The notes: generated by a model from the letters alone, not told the origin. Shown: positions 42,670 to 52,037, counted from the first letter of the stretch. The stretch is 64,000 nucleotides of DNA from Treponema sp. UBA4873 (GCA_002399405.1 DHDP01000012.1:1-64000); one strand, 5' to 3'. Made by a program: numbers and translations.

Positions 42670-42915
42670 ATGGATACGATAACCATTTGTATGGGCAGTT
42701 CCTGTTTCAGCAGAGGAAATTCCCTGAACGCCGATCTTGTGCGCAGGTTTATAAAAGAACATCATCTGGAAAACACAGTAAAAGTGCAGGGATGTCTTTG
42801 CCGCGGATTATGCAAAAACGGTCCGAATATAGAAATTAACGGGAAAATCTACAATAAAGTTTCGGAAAAAATGCTTGAACAAATCATTACGGAAGGATTG
42901 GGACTGAAAAAATGA
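42670..42915 (+). CDS. Thioredoxin-like [2Fe-2S] ferredoxin (NuoE/HydC-like), first of three
   Basis: 81 residues. ITICMGSSCFSRGN and VQGCLCRGLCKNGPNIEI give the four Cys of the thioredoxin-like [2Fe-2S] domain that feeds electrons to hydrogenases. I start at 42670 rather than 42661 because 42661 lies inside the -10 box. It overlaps the hydrogenase gene by 4 bp (ATGA), so the two are coupled. Probable electron partner of the sensory hydrogenase. Confidence 0.85.
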   Translation: MDTITICMGSSCFSRGNSLNADLVRRFIKEHHLENTVKVQGCLCRGLCKNGPNIEINGKIYNKVSEKMLEQIITEGLGLKK

Positions 42916-44717
42916 ACACGATGTCTCCTGTCTATACGATTCAGACTGAATGCCAGGACTGCTATAAGTGCATACGCCGCTGCCCGGTAAAGGCAATCCG
43001 CGTCGAAAGCGGACATGCCGCCGTCATGAGCGAGCTGTGTATTGCCTGCGGGCGCTGTGTCATCAATTGTCCCGCGCACGCAAAGCAGTACCGGGACGAT
43101 ACGCCCCTTGCAGAGAAACTGCTTGAATCGGGTAAAAAAGTAATCGTGTCTCTTGCACCGTCGTTCCGTTCCGAATTTCCGCACTACACGCCGAATCAGC
43201 TGATTTCAGTGCTCAAGCAGCTCGGTTTTTACGGTGTGTCGGAAACAGCGCTCGGAGCGGACCTCGTTTCGTACGAAGTTTCTTCAAAACTTTCTCAAAG
43301 TGTATACAAAAACAGACAAAAGCTGTTCATTTCGTCGGCGTGCCCGGCTGCTGTTGAATTTATAAAACGCTACATGAGCGGATATGCGCCGTATATTACC
43401 GACTGTGCGTCTCCGCTTCTGGCGCACGCCCGGTATCTGCGGAAAATATACGGAAACGACATTGAAGTGGTGTTTGTCGGTCCGTGCATCGCAAAAAAAC
43501 GGGAAGCTGACGTATGGAATGAAATAAGCGCCGCCATTACGTTTAAGGAACTCAGAAAGATGATGACTGATGCGGGTATAGCCGAAGTGCAGACAGAAGG
43601 TCATCTCGACGAGGACGGCAATTTCGTACCGTTTATATCGGCTAAGGCGCAGGATGAAAAACCTGATTTTATTCCGCGCCGGGCGGCGAAAGCCGAGCTT
43701 TTTCCGCTCGAAGGCGGTATGATTGCCGCCTGTAAAAAATATAAGCAGCTCAGGGATATACGGACAATCGCCGTATCGGGCATAGAAGCAATCCGCGATA
43801 CACTCAGCGGGCTCGACGTCTCTTCGCTGAGCGAGCCGCTGTTTCTTGAGGTTCTCTCGTGTACGGGCGGATGCGTGAACGGCCCCGGTACGGAACAGAC
43901 GAGTGCCATGGCTTTGCGCCGCATGCAGACGATCGATTTTGCGGAAAAAGCGGACAACACGCTCGACGACAGAACGATCAGGGCGATCCCCGAAATGCAG
44001 GGAACGCTGCCGGGAGATCCTGTTGAAGAGAAAGTATTTACGGAGTCGCAGATTAACGAAGCAATGCGCTCTGTGGGTAAATATTCCGCCGCTGATGAAA
44101 TAAACTGCAACGGCTGCGGATACGAGACATGCCGGAATTTTGCGGTTGCGATGCTCAGCGGTGTCGCGGAGAAGACGATGTGCGTCTCATATATGCGGAA
44201 ACTTGCGCAGAAAAAAGCGAACGGGCTTGTGCGCGCAATTCCGAGCGGCGTCGTCATCGTCGACAAAAACATGAACATAGTCGAATGCAACAAAAATTTC
44301 GCAAAGCTGATGGGACAGGATATTGCCGACATGTACGACGTAAAGCCGGGACTTGAGGGCGCCGACCTCGCGGCGATGACGAAGAGCGCGAGGCTGTTCA
44401 AATCGGTTCTCGTGCCGAACGGACCCGACGTTGTCGAGCGCGAAGTCCACGAGGCAAAAAAAATCCTGCACTATACCGTGTTCGTGATAGAAAAGGAAGA
44501 AATCGCGGCGGGTGTCGTCGAAGACGTAACGGCGCCGAAAAATCAGAAAGAACGGACTATTTCACAGGCACAGAAAGTCATAGACAAAAATCTCGCAACG
44601 GTCCAGAAGATTGCGTTTCTGCTCGGTGAAAATGCGGCCGAAACAGAATCGATGCTCAACTCCATCATCGAATCGTATTCGATAGACGACGAGCAGGATG
44701 GAGACGACGACAAATGA
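42912..44717 (+). CDS. Sensory-type [FeFe]-hydrogenase with PAS domain (HydS-like)
   Basis: 601 residues. N-terminal 2x[4Fe-4S] ferredoxin domain (CQDCYKCIRRCPVKA, CIACGRCVINCPAHA); H-cluster domain with L1 SSACPAAVEF, L2 GPCIAKKRE and L3 EVLSCTGGCVNGPG; then a [4Fe-4S] module CNGCGYETCRNFAVAM (about 397-412); a PAS domain (about 445-540, IPSGVVIVDKNMNIVECNKN) and a C-terminal coil. The altered L1 (SACPA instead of TSCCPGW) and the PAS domain are marks of group C sensory hydrogenases. It likely senses H2 and signals to the phosphatase encoded next, with which it overlaps by 4 bp. Confidence 0.88.
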   Translation: MNTMSPVYTIQTECQDCYKCIRRCPVKAIRVESGHAAVMSELCIACGRCVINCPAHAKQYRDDTPLAEKLLESGKKVIVSLAPSFRSEFPHYTPNQLISVLKQLGFYGVSETALGADLVSYEVSSKLSQSVYKNRQKLFISSACPAAVEFIKRYMSGYAPYITDCASPLLAHARYLRKIYGNDIEVVFVGPCIAKKREADVWNEISAAITFKELRKMMTDAGIAEVQTEGHLDEDGNFVPFISAKAQDEKPDFIPRRAAKAELFPLEGGMIAACKKYKQLRDIRTIAVSGIEAIRDTLSGLDVSSLSEPLFLEVLSCTGGCVNGPGTEQTSAMALRRMQTIDFAEKADNTLDDRTIRAIPEMQGTLPGDPVEEKVFTESQINEAMRSVGKYSAADEINCNGCGYETCRNFAVAMLSGVAEKTMCVSYMRKLAQKKANGLVRAIPSGVVIVDKNMNIVECNKNFAKLMGQDIADMYDVKPGLEGADLAAMTKSARLFKSVLVPNGPDVVEREVHEAKKILHYTVFVIEKEEIAAGVVEDVTAPKNQKERTISQAQKVIDKNLATVQKIAFLLGENAAETESMLNSIIESYSIDDEQDGDDDK

Positions 44718-45937
44718 TTACCGACGGAACTATACAGGATAATACGGGCGAGACATTTATAGAGGTTGACCACTATCAGCTGTGCAAGCACAATCAGCAT
44801 TCTCCGGGCGACGTATTTCTTTCGGAGAAAAATCCGGCCGACGGCCACACCATAACGACGCTTTCGGACGGGCTCGGTTCCGGGATAAAAGCCGACGTAC
44901 TGGCGACGCTCACCGCGACGATGGCGACGAAATTTATTGCGGCGGATATACCTGCAAAACGTGCGGCGGAAATTATCATGAATACGCTGCCCGTATGCAA
45001 GGACCGCGGTATAAGTTACGCGACGTTCACGACGGTGGACATAGAACCTGACGCAACTGTGCACATTCTCGAATACGACAATCCGCCGTATCTGCTCGTA
45101 CGGCAGAATACCGCAATCGATCCGGTGAAGGAAGACACGGAATTCGAACGCAGGGATAAAAAGACGGCGCCGAAAGTGAGGGCCGTGCTTCATTACTCGA
45201 CATACGCGGCAAAACCCGGCGACAGGCTTGTATTTTTCAGCGACGGCGTCACGCAGTCGGGTATGGGAACTCCGGCATTTCCGTTCGGATGGGGCGCTGA
45301 GAATGCATACACGTATATTTTAAACCGCATTAAGGAAAAACAGGATATAAGCGCGCGCGACCTCGCTCATTCAGTCGTTCAGGAAGCGTGCATACACGAC
45401 AGCTTTGTTCCGCAGGACGATATTTCGTGCGGAGTCGTCTATTTCCGCAATCCGCGCGATACGCTCATACTCACCGGTCCGCCGCTCAATCCGAAAAGCG
45501 ACGAAGTACTGTCGGGTGTGTTTAAACGCTTCAACGGGAAAAAAGTCATAGCCGGCGGAACGACCGCGAACATCATGGCCCGGGAACTCGGCGTGCGGGT
45601 TACTGTCGACATGGACAACCTTGACCCCGATATACCGCCGTATTCGGAAATGGAGGGCGCCGATCTCGTGTGCGAAGGGATCATCACGCTGGGAGCAGTC
45701 GCGGATATTCTCGAATCGGGAACAGTTCTGCAGGGAAAGGACAACGCCGCAACCCGTCTCGCCGATATTTTCCGGAACTCCGACCGCATCTATTTTATAG
45801 TCGGCACACGGATAAACGAAGCGCATCAGGACCCGAATATGCCGGAAGGCCTTGAAATCAGGCGGAATATAGTGAAGAGAACGGCGTCGCTGCTGCAGGA
45901 AAAATATCTCAAGGAAGTGCATATTCAATATATGTGA
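44714..45937 (+). CDS. SpoIIE-like PP2C-family protein phosphatase
   Basis: 407 residues. PP2C/SpoIIE landmarks: TITTLSDGLGSGIKADVLA (metal-binding Asp-Gly, residues about 47-65), GDRLVFFSDGVTQSGMG (about 168-184), and PQDDISCGVVYFRNP. The last 150 residues form an extra domain (KKVIAGGTTANIMARELGV ...). It should dephosphorylate a Ser/Thr protein, and its fixed place after a PAS-type hydrogenase suggests it is the output of H2 sensing. 4-bp overlap with the hydrogenase gene. Confidence 0.85.
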   Translation: MITDGTIQDNTGETFIEVDHYQLCKHNQHSPGDVFLSEKNPADGHTITTLSDGLGSGIKADVLATLTATMATKFIAADIPAKRAAEIIMNTLPVCKDRGISYATFTTVDIEPDATVHILEYDNPPYLLVRQNTAIDPVKEDTEFERRDKKTAPKVRAVLHYSTYAAKPGDRLVFFSDGVTQSGMGTPAFPFGWGAENAYTYILNRIKEKQDISARDLAHSVVQEACIHDSFVPQDDISCGVVYFRNPRDTLILTGPPLNPKSDEVLSGVFKRFNGKKVIAGGTTANIMARELGVRVTVDMDNLDPDIPPYSEMEGADLVCEGIITLGAVADILESGTVLQGKDNAATRLADIFRNSDRIYFIVGTRINEAHQDPNMPEGLEIRRNIVKRTASLLQEKYLKEVHIQYM

Positions 45938-45971
45938 TTTTTATGATAGAGTATATTTTAAGGAAATATCT

Positions 45972-46229
45972 ATGAAGAAAATCAAAGTAACTATCTGTAC
46001 AGGAACAGCCTGTTTCGTAATGGGAGCGTCGGATCTTATGCTTCTTAAGGAAAAACTTCCCGACGAACTCAGGGATAAAGTCGAAGTCGTCGGCTGCACG
46101 TGTATGGGTGAATGCAAGGGAGACAAGAACGGCATGCCTCCGTATGTGAAAATCGAAGATAAAGTGATGCATGCTGCAAATATACCCGACATTATTTCGC
46201 ATCTTACAGAGATTGCGGAGAGCAGATAG
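45972..46229 (+). CDS. Thioredoxin-like [2Fe-2S] ferredoxin, second of three
   Basis: 85 residues. VTICTGTACFVMGASDLM and VVGCTCMGECKGDKNGM supply four Cys, as in NuoE-type subunits. AAGGA lies before the ATG. It sits 3 bp ahead of the group-B-like hydrogenase gene and is probably its electron partner. Confidence 0.85.
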   Translation: MKKIKVTICTGTACFVMGASDLMLLKEKLPDELRDKVEVVGCTCMGECKGDKNGMPPYVKIEDKVMHAANIPDIISHLTEIAESR

Positions 46230-46232
46230 TTT

Positions 46233-47702
46233 ATGCTTAATCTGAATAATAACGCCGCAAATATCAAACGGGAGATTCTCGTACGCATAGCAAAACTTGA
46301 ACTTGAGGGAAAACTCAGGGAAGGTGTCCATTACATTCCGCGTGAAATAGCGCCGATCGACAAACCGCCGTTCCGCTGCTGCGTGTATCACGACCGCGCC
46401 ATTCTCCGCATGCGTGTTCTTGCAAGCCTCGGCTGTTCCGTCGAGGAATACGACGACGACAATCCGCTCTCCGAATACGCGGAGGAAGCTCTCAAGCGGA
46501 AGAAACCGACGTGGCCGATGCTCACCGTTCTTCACGACGCGTGCAACGGATGCGTGCGCTCTCATTACATGGTGACGAACGCATGCCAGGGATGTTTTGC
46601 CCGTCCGTGCATGATGAACTGCCCGAAAAAAGCGATCACCGTGGAAAAGCACGCACGCATCGACGAGACAAAGTGCATCAACTGCGGATTGTGCATGCAG
46701 AACTGTCCGTATCACGCAATAATAAAAATACCGGTACCGTGCGAAGAGGCGTGTCCTGTCGGCGCTATAAGCAAGGACGAAACGGGTCACGAGCGCATCG
46801 ATTACGACAAGTGCATTTTCTGCGGGAGATGCATGAGCGAATGCCCGTTCGGCGCCATGATGGACAAAAGCCAGCTCGTCGACGTCATTCAGCACATCAT
46901 GAAAAAAAAGCACAAAGTCGTAGCGATGTACGCACCTGCTATTGCGGCACAGTTCAAAGCGCTGCCGGGACAGCTTGAAGCGGCTCTGCTCGCGGCGGGA
47001 TTCGACGAAGTGCTTGAAGTCGCACAGGGCGCCGATATCTGCGCGGAAAAGGAAGCCGAAGAATTTGAGGAACGAATGGCCCGCGGCGACAAGATGATGA
47101 CTACGTCGTGCTGCTCGGCATACGTGCGTGCAGTGCAGATTCACGTGCCCGCTTTGAAGCCGTGCGTTTCCGCAACGCGCAGCCCGATGCATTACACCGC
47201 GGAAATCGCAAAAAACGAAGATCCGAAATGCATAACTGTTTTCATAGGACCGTGTCTTGCAAAAAGAAGGGAAGGGCTCGACGACAAGATTGTAGATTAC
47301 GTGCTTTCAATCGAAGAAGTAGGCGCACTTTTTGTTGCGGAAAAGATAGACATCGCTTCCCTTGAACCGAAACCGGGGAAGAATATTCCCACGGCGACGG
47401 GCCGGGGATTTGCAAAAAACGGCGGAGTCGCGGAGGCCGTAAAGGTACGGCTTCACGATAAAAGCATTCTGCGCACCGGCTATATAAACGGCCTCAGCAA
47501 AGCCGGCATGAAGACGCTCAACATGTACGGAATGATAAACGCCGGAAAAATACCGCAGCCGGTTGACTGCCCGAATCTGATTGAAGTAATGGCGTGCGAG
47601 GGCGGATGTATCGGAGGTCCCTCCGTCATTACGAATCCGAAAGTAGCCGATACGCTGCTTACAGCGTACGTAAAGAACGGAATGCAGCAGAAAGAAAAAT
47701 AG
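46233..47702 (+). CDS. [FeFe]-hydrogenase, group-B-like
   Basis: 489 residues. A 100-residue N-terminal region leads to Cys-rich CNGCVRSHYMVTNACQGC, then three [4Fe-4S] motifs (CINCGLCMQNCPYHA, CEEACPVGA, CIFCGRCMSECPFGA). The H-cluster motifs are L1 MTTSCCSAYVRA, L2 GPCLAKRREG and L3 EVMACEGGCIGGP. TSCCSA rather than TSCCPGW places it with group B (the clostridial CpIII type). It evolves or consumes H2 using ferredoxin. Maturases HydE, HydF and HydG are not in the window. Confidence 0.9.
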   Translation: MLNLNNNAANIKREILVRIAKLELEGKLREGVHYIPREIAPIDKPPFRCCVYHDRAILRMRVLASLGCSVEEYDDDNPLSEYAEEALKRKKPTWPMLTVLHDACNGCVRSHYMVTNACQGCFARPCMMNCPKKAITVEKHARIDETKCINCGLCMQNCPYHAIIKIPVPCEEACPVGAISKDETGHERIDYDKCIFCGRCMSECPFGAMMDKSQLVDVIQHIMKKKHKVVAMYAPAIAAQFKALPGQLEAALLAAGFDEVLEVAQGADICAEKEAEEFEERMARGDKMMTTSCCSAYVRAVQIHVPALKPCVSATRSPMHYTAEIAKNEDPKCITVFIGPCLAKRREGLDDKIVDYVLSIEEVGALFVAEKIDIASLEPKPGKNIPTATGRGFAKNGGVAEAVKVRLHDKSILRTGYINGLSKAGMKTLNMYGMINAGKIPQPVDCPNLIEVMACEGGCIGGPSVITNPKVADTLLTAYVKNGMQQKEK

Positions 47703-47709
47703 TTAAAAA

Positions 47710-47738
47710 AAAATGCCGCACGCGAAGTGCGGCATTTT
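47710..47738. terminator. Bidirectional terminator after the hydrogenase gene
   Basis: AAAATGCCGCAC-gcgaa-GTGCGGCATTTT: 12-bp stem flanked by A/T runs, between convergent genes; can serve both. Confidence 0.85.
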
Positions 47739-47771
47739 AATAATAAAAAGATATCATGAATAATATTTTTA

Positions 47772-48023
47772 TTATTTCCCCAGCGGAACAAGTACATTGC
47801 TCTTGAAAAATTCGTTGAAGCCGGCTTCAGTTACGCCTGTGACGACGTTTCCGTCGATACGCATATTCACGCCGTCCGATTTGCACTGTCCCAGGCATGT
47901 TGTACCTGCAAGCGTCACCTTATCTTCAAGGCCGTTTTTATTAATAGACTTTTTAAGAAGGTTCAGAACATCCTGGCCGCCTTTTACGTGGCATGAACTT
48001 CCGACACAAACTTCGATTTTCAT
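47772..48023 (-). CDS. Thioredoxin-like [2Fe-2S] ferredoxin, third of three
   Basis: 83 residues from the ATG at 48023, which has GAGGTG six bases upstream. KIEVCVGSSCHVKGGQDVL and LAGTTCLGQCKSDGVNM provide the Cys. Same family as the two proteins at 42670 and 45972 but on the opposite strand, so under separate control. Possibly another electron partner for the hydrogenases. Confidence 0.85.
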   Translation of the reverse strand: MKIEVCVGSSCHVKGGQDVLNLLKKSINKNGLEDKVTLAGTTCLGQCKSDGVNMRIDGNVVTGVTEAGFNEFFKSNVLVPLGK

Positions 48024-48096
48024 ATTATGCACCTCGTTGCCATGGATTATACGAATAATAATGAAAAAACGCAATGGTAATTTCAGGTAAAAACGG

Positions 48097-49968
48097 CTAT
48101 AAACGCTGTAAATTCGCCGTCAGCGTCTTGAGCTCGCCGGCGTACATCGAAATGCCGTTGTTCCAGAATTCTTTCGACGTGATTTCAAACCCCGCCCTGC
48201 GGCACAAATCCTCGCAGCTCATCGAACCAGTGTCGGAAAGCAGCTGTGCGTATGTTCCTGCGAAAGACTGACCTTCGCTTTCCGCACGCCGGTACAATCC
48301 TGCGGCAAACAGCTGACCGAACGCGTAGGGAAAATTATAGAAATCGAGGCTCGTACTGTAGTAATGCGATTTTACCGCCCACATATATTCGTGCCGTTCG
48401 CCGTTGAGTCCGTCGCCGTAACTCCGCTGCTGAGCGTCGCGCATAAGGCGGCAGAAAGCATCGGAGTTGAGCTCGCTCGAACTCCGCTCCTCGAATACGC
48501 TTTTTTCGAAATAGTAACGGCAGAGGATATCCACAAGCACCTGACACACGTCCTGCAAATCAGTTTCGATGAGCTTTATTTTATCAAAACCGTCAGTGTT
48601 CCGTATTGCGTCCTGCTTGACGATTGTTTCCGCAAAAGTGCTGGCTGTTTCCGCGAGCGTCATAGGATAGTTGAAAAACAGTGCGTCTTTTCCCTTCATG
48701 CAGCTGAAGTGATACGCATGTCCGATTTCATGCGCAAGTGTGATTATGTCGCTGAACGCTCCTGTGAAATTCGTAAGAATACGGCTCTGATGTCCGAGCG
48801 CAAAATCCTCGTCGTATGCACCGCCGACTTTGCCCGCTCTGATTCCCGCATCTATCCAGCCGTTTTCGAACACGCGTTTTGCAAAATCGCCCATATCGGT
48901 GCTGAAAGAATAGTATTCCCTGAGAACGTATTCGCGCGCCTCCGCGAAAGTCCACTTCTTTGAAAGCAGAGACGTTCCGCCGTGTGAGTCAGCCTGCGGC
49001 ATATCGGGAAGCGGAGCAAAAAGATCATAAAACGCGATTCCTCTGTCGCGCTCCGTACCGGCGCTGGTGCTTGCGGTTTCTCCTGTCTTCCTAAGAAACG
49101 CAGCTTTCGTCCGCAGATATTCGCGCCATAAAGGCAGACTGTCTTCTATCGCTCCGATAAGCGAATCGAGCGTCCGCCGTTCCATTCTGCCGGCGGAAAG
49201 GGCACGGTCGACAGCCGAGTCCCAACGGCGGCGTTTGTTAAGCATGACTGTTTCGCCTTTCAAATTGGAAAGCGCCGCGGCTATTGCGATCTCGTTCTGC
49301 TTCAAAAGCGTAATTTCTTTTTCCCACGAAGACCTTCGCAGCAGTGCGTCAGGCGAATATGCGTCGTTTCGGAGCCCGTTGAACGTCTTTCCGTCCGCGT
49401 CGTGCAGATTGCTTATTATCTGTTCGTGCAGACGTCCCCACGCGTCTCCGCCTGTGCGCTGCATGTCGGACGCGAGATTTTCCTCTGCAGCCGTCATAAG
49501 GTGGTGTGTTTCCGTAATTATTTCGTGCAGAATATAGCGGTAGTTTTCATATTTCAGGAAGCGCGAAAAAAACGATTCCAGGCAGTCTTCGCGGGAAGCG
49601 AGCAGCACACTGAATCGTATATCAAGCTGCTGAAAGCGCAGCCCGAGTTCTTCGATATGCGACAGATTGTTAAGATACTCAGTATTAGTCGTGTCGACGG
49701 AGTAGATGATATATGCGTACGCCGCGAGCGTTCCCCTGAGCGCTGCAATCTTATTGAGCACTTCAAGGTACGACGAAAGCCATGCAGGAAAATCAAAATT
49801 GCCGCCGGCTTTTTTTTCGAGCGTCTCCGCTGCAGTGAGGAGAGAGTCGGCTTCATCCATGCCGGATGTATAATCGGCGAGCGACTTTTTATATTCCGGC
49901 GAATCAATCCCGGTATATAACGTGTCTAAATTCCATTCAGGAATATCAGGAGTAGAGGTAGTCCGCAT
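48097..49968 (-). CDS. pepF: M3 family oligoendopeptidase F
   Basis: 623 residues, typical. Zinc site TLAHEIGHAYHF (HExxH) at about residue 415 with the downstream Glu in NYPMTLAETASTFAE. N-terminal helical cap typical of PepF (PEWNLDTLYTGIDSPEYKKS). It degrades oligopeptides in the cytoplasm. Stands alone upstream of tRNA-Gly on the same strand. Confidence 0.92.
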   Translation of the reverse strand: MRTTSTPDIPEWNLDTLYTGIDSPEYKKSLADYTSGMDEADSLLTAAETLEKKAGGNFDFPAWLSSYLEVLNKIAALRGTLAAYAYIIYSVDTTNTEYLNNLSHIEELGLRFQQLDIRFSVLLASREDCLESFFSRFLKYENYRYILHEIITETHHLMTAAEENLASDMQRTGGDAWGRLHEQIISNLHDADGKTFNGLRNDAYSPDALLRRSSWEKEITLLKQNEIAIAAALSNLKGETVMLNKRRRWDSAVDRALSAGRMERRTLDSLIGAIEDSLPLWREYLRTKAAFLRKTGETASTSAGTERDRGIAFYDLFAPLPDMPQADSHGGTSLLSKKWTFAEAREYVLREYYSFSTDMGDFAKRVFENGWIDAGIRAGKVGGAYDEDFALGHQSRILTNFTGAFSDIITLAHEIGHAYHFSCMKGKDALFFNYPMTLAETASTFAETIVKQDAIRNTDGFDKIKLIETDLQDVCQVLVDILCRYYFEKSVFEERSSSELNSDAFCRLMRDAQQRSYGDGLNGERHEYMWAVKSHYYSTSLDFYNFPYAFGQLFAAGLYRRAESEGQSFAGTYAQLLSDTGSMSCEDLCRRAGFEITSKEFWNNGISMYAGELKTLTANLQRL

Positions 49969-49994
49969 AGTATATATCGACCTTTCCGGTTAAA

Positions 49995-50026
49995 ATAAAA
50001 AAGAGCCGGTATTCGTACCAGCTCTT
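49995..50026 (-). terminator. Terminator of tRNA-Gly
   Basis: Minus strand AAGAGC-t-GGTA-cgaa-TACC-g-GCTCTTTTTT: stable stem with one mismatch, followed by a T-run, directly behind the tRNA. Confidence 0.8.
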
Positions 50027-50029
50027 TTC

Positions 50030-50102
50030 AGCGGCTGAAGGGAGTCGAACCCTCGTCATAAGCTTGGAAGGCTTAGATAATGAGCCGTTATATGACAGCC
50101 GC
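50030..50102 (-). tRNA. tRNA-Gly (anticodon TCC)
   Basis: On the minus strand: acceptor GCGGCTG/CAGCCGC, anticodon stem TAAGC/GCTTA with loop CTTCCAA (anticodon TCC), T arm GAGGG-TTCGACT-CCCTT, discriminator T, no encoded CCA. Reads GGA/GGG. Confidence 0.93.
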
Positions 50103-50114
50103 AGGATGGTTTGT

Positions 50115-50143
50115 ACTATACCGGAAAAAATTGTTCCTGTCAA
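50115..50143 (-). promoter_or_regulatory. Promoter of tRNA-Gly
   Basis: Minus strand TTGACA (50138-50143), 17-bp spacer, TATAGT (50115-50120). Near-consensus. Confidence 0.85.
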
Positions 50144-50157
50144 CTCCTGTAAACGGT

Positions 50158-50186
50158 TTGTTTTTTCCTTTACACAATGCTATAAT
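50158..50186 (+). promoter_or_regulatory. Promoter of the purine permease gene
   Basis: TTGTTT (50158-50163), 17-bp spacer, TATAAT (50181-50186), followed by GGAGG 11 bases before the ATG at 50223. No purine riboswitch is visible in the short leader. Confidence 0.65.
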
Positions 50187-50222
50187 TTGTTCCTGATTTT
50201 CAAACTGGAGGTTCCATAATCT

Positions 50223-51524
50223 ATGGAAAAGTTTTTTAAACTAAAGGAACGCGGAACGAACGTCCGCACTGAGATCCTTGCAGGAATCACGACATTTCTT
50301 GCAATGGCTTACATTCTTTCGGTAAACCCGGGTATGCTCGGTCAGACGGGAATGAGCGCCGGCGGCGTTTTCACCGCTACAGCCGTTTCTTCCGGTATCG
50401 CAACGCTCGTCATGGCATTCATAGCGAATCTTCCTGTAGCGCTTGCGCCTGGCATGGGACTCAACGCGTTCTTTACATATACCGTCGTCATGGGCATGGG
50501 CTATACATGGCAGACAGCGCTCACCGCAGTTTTCCTTGAAGGTATAGTTTTCATCATTCTTTCACTCTGCAGAGTCCGTGAAGCCATCATCAAAGCTATT
50601 CCTGCGAACCTCAAAAAAGCGGTTGCCGTCGGCATCGGGCTCTTTATAACACTGATAGGTCTTTCCGACGGCGGCATCGTCTCCGGCAGTACGGGAACCA
50701 TCATCGGATTTGTTCCCCTGAAAGGCGCGGCTCTTGTCACTATCATCGGTCTGATTATTACAATCGTCCTCATCTGCTGCAACATTCCCGGAGCAATCAT
50801 CATCGGAATTATCGCGACGACAATCATCGGTATTCCTCTCGGCGTCACCAAAATTCCCGCAGGATTCTCTCCGGTGTCGCTCCCCGACGCACCGATTTTC
50901 TGTCAGTTCGATTTCAGTAATATTGTTTCACTGAAATTCTTTACGGTATTCTTCACGTTCCTTTTTGTCGATATGTTCGACACAATCGGTACGCTTATGG
51001 GAGTGGCCGAGCAGAGCAATCTCAAGGACAAGGACGGAAACATCAAGAACGTGAATCAGGCGCTTCTTGCCGATGCTGTCGGAACTGTCGCCGGCGCGAT
51101 GCTCGGTACTTCAACCGTCACGAGCTACGTTGAAAGCACAGCCGGCGTTGCGGAAGGCGGCCGCACGGGACTTACGTCGGTTACGACGGCCGTCCTGTTC
51201 TTCCTCGCACTATTCCTGAGTCCGCTGTTCCTGCTCGTTCCGAGCGCTGCGACGGCGCCTGCGCTCATCATCGTCGGATACATGATGATGAAGGCCGTGA
51301 CAGGCATTGAGTTCAAGGATCCGACGGAAGGAATTCCCGCGTTCGTCGCAATCATGACAATGCCTTTCTCGTACAGCATTGCGACAGGTATTTCATGGGG
51401 CGTCATCAGCTACGTTCTCTGCAAAGCTGCGACGCGCAAATTCCGCGACATCACCGTTGTAACGTGGGTCCTGTTCGTGATTTTCGTCGCGAAGATCGTC
51501 GTCGACGCTGCGATGGCAAAGTAA
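50223..51524 (+). CDS. NCS2 family purine (adenine/guanine/hypoxanthine-type) permease
   Basis: 433 residues, 12-14 transmembrane helices. AzgA/PbuG-type signature: GITTFLAMAYILSVNPGML near the N-terminus, ALAPGMGLNAFFTYTVVMGM, and DMFDTIGTLMGVAEQSNL in the middle, then GTSTVTSYVESTAGVAEGGR. Proton-coupled purine uptake at the inner membrane. Followed 6 bp later by a dCMP deaminase gene, so the pair probably serves nucleotide salvage. Confidence 0.9.
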   Translation: MEKFFKLKERGTNVRTEILAGITTFLAMAYILSVNPGMLGQTGMSAGGVFTATAVSSGIATLVMAFIANLPVALAPGMGLNAFFTYTVVMGMGYTWQTALTAVFLEGIVFIILSLCRVREAIIKAIPANLKKAVAVGIGLFITLIGLSDGGIVSGSTGTIIGFVPLKGAALVTIIGLIITIVLICCNIPGAIIIGIIATTIIGIPLGVTKIPAGFSPVSLPDAPIFCQFDFSNIVSLKFFTVFFTFLFVDMFDTIGTLMGVAEQSNLKDKDGNIKNVNQALLADAVGTVAGAMLGTSTVTSYVESTAGVAEGGRTGLTSVTTAVLFFLALFLSPLFLLVPSAATAPALIIVGYMMMKAVTGIEFKDPTEGIPAFVAIMTMPFSYSIATGISWGVISYVLCKAATRKFRDITVVTWVLFVIFVAKIVVDAAMAK

Positions 51525-51530
51525 CCGGTT

Positions 51531-52037
51531 ATGGCAGACGAAAATAAAAACGGCGGAAAATACGTACGCCCCACATGGGACGAATACTTTATGGAAGTCT
51601 GCCGTACTGTCGCAAAGCGCGCAACCTGCGACCGGGGAAGGTCCGGCTGCGTGATTGCACGGGACAACCAGATTCTCGTAACAGGCTATGTCGGGTCTCC
51701 CGCAGGCCTGCCGCACTGCGACGACGTCGGACATTTAATGAGGAAGGTAATCCATTCGGACGGCACTATTTCCCAGCACTGCGTACGCACTGTACACGCC
51801 GAGCAGAACGCCATATGTCAGGCCGCAAAGCGCGGCATTGCAATAGACGGCGCAACCGTTTACTGCAAGATGACACCGTGCCGCACGTGTGCCATGCTTA
51901 TCATAAACTGCGGAATAAAGCGGGTGGTGTGCGAGATGCATTACCACGACGAGGAAGATTCGCTCGAAATGTTCCGCCAGGCCGGCATCCCCATAGAACA
52001 CCTGAGCGACAGAACCCAGGAGTATGCTAATATGTAA
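51531..52037 (+). CDS. Deoxycytidylate (dCMP) deaminase
   Basis: 168 residues. Zinc-binding signature VHAEQNAICQAA (His-Ala-Glu) and MTPCRTCAMLIINC (Cys-x2-Cys), plus the CDRGRSGCVIARDNQIL and GLPHCDD segments of the ComEB/Dcd family. It converts dCMP to dUMP for dTMP synthesis. Co-directional with the purine permease, 6 bp away. Ends just before a terminator that belongs to the dispersed repeat family. Confidence 0.92.
   Translation: MADENKNGGKYVRPTWDEYFMEVCRTVAKRATCDRGRSGCVIARDNQILVTGYVGSPAGLPHCDDVGHLMRKVIHSDGTISQHCVRTVHAEQNAICQAAKRGIAIDGATVYCKMTPCRTCAMLIINCGIKRVVCEMHYHDEEDSLEMFRQAGIPIEHLSDRTQEYANM

Noticed and set aside
45909..47192. Long minus-strand ORF of 427 codons
   Set aside because: Antisense to the group-B-like hydrogenase and a ferredoxin gene; His/Arg-rich shadow composition.
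50144..50222. Purine riboswitch ahead of the purine permease
   Set aside because: The predicted leader is too short and lacks the conserved three-way junction sequences.
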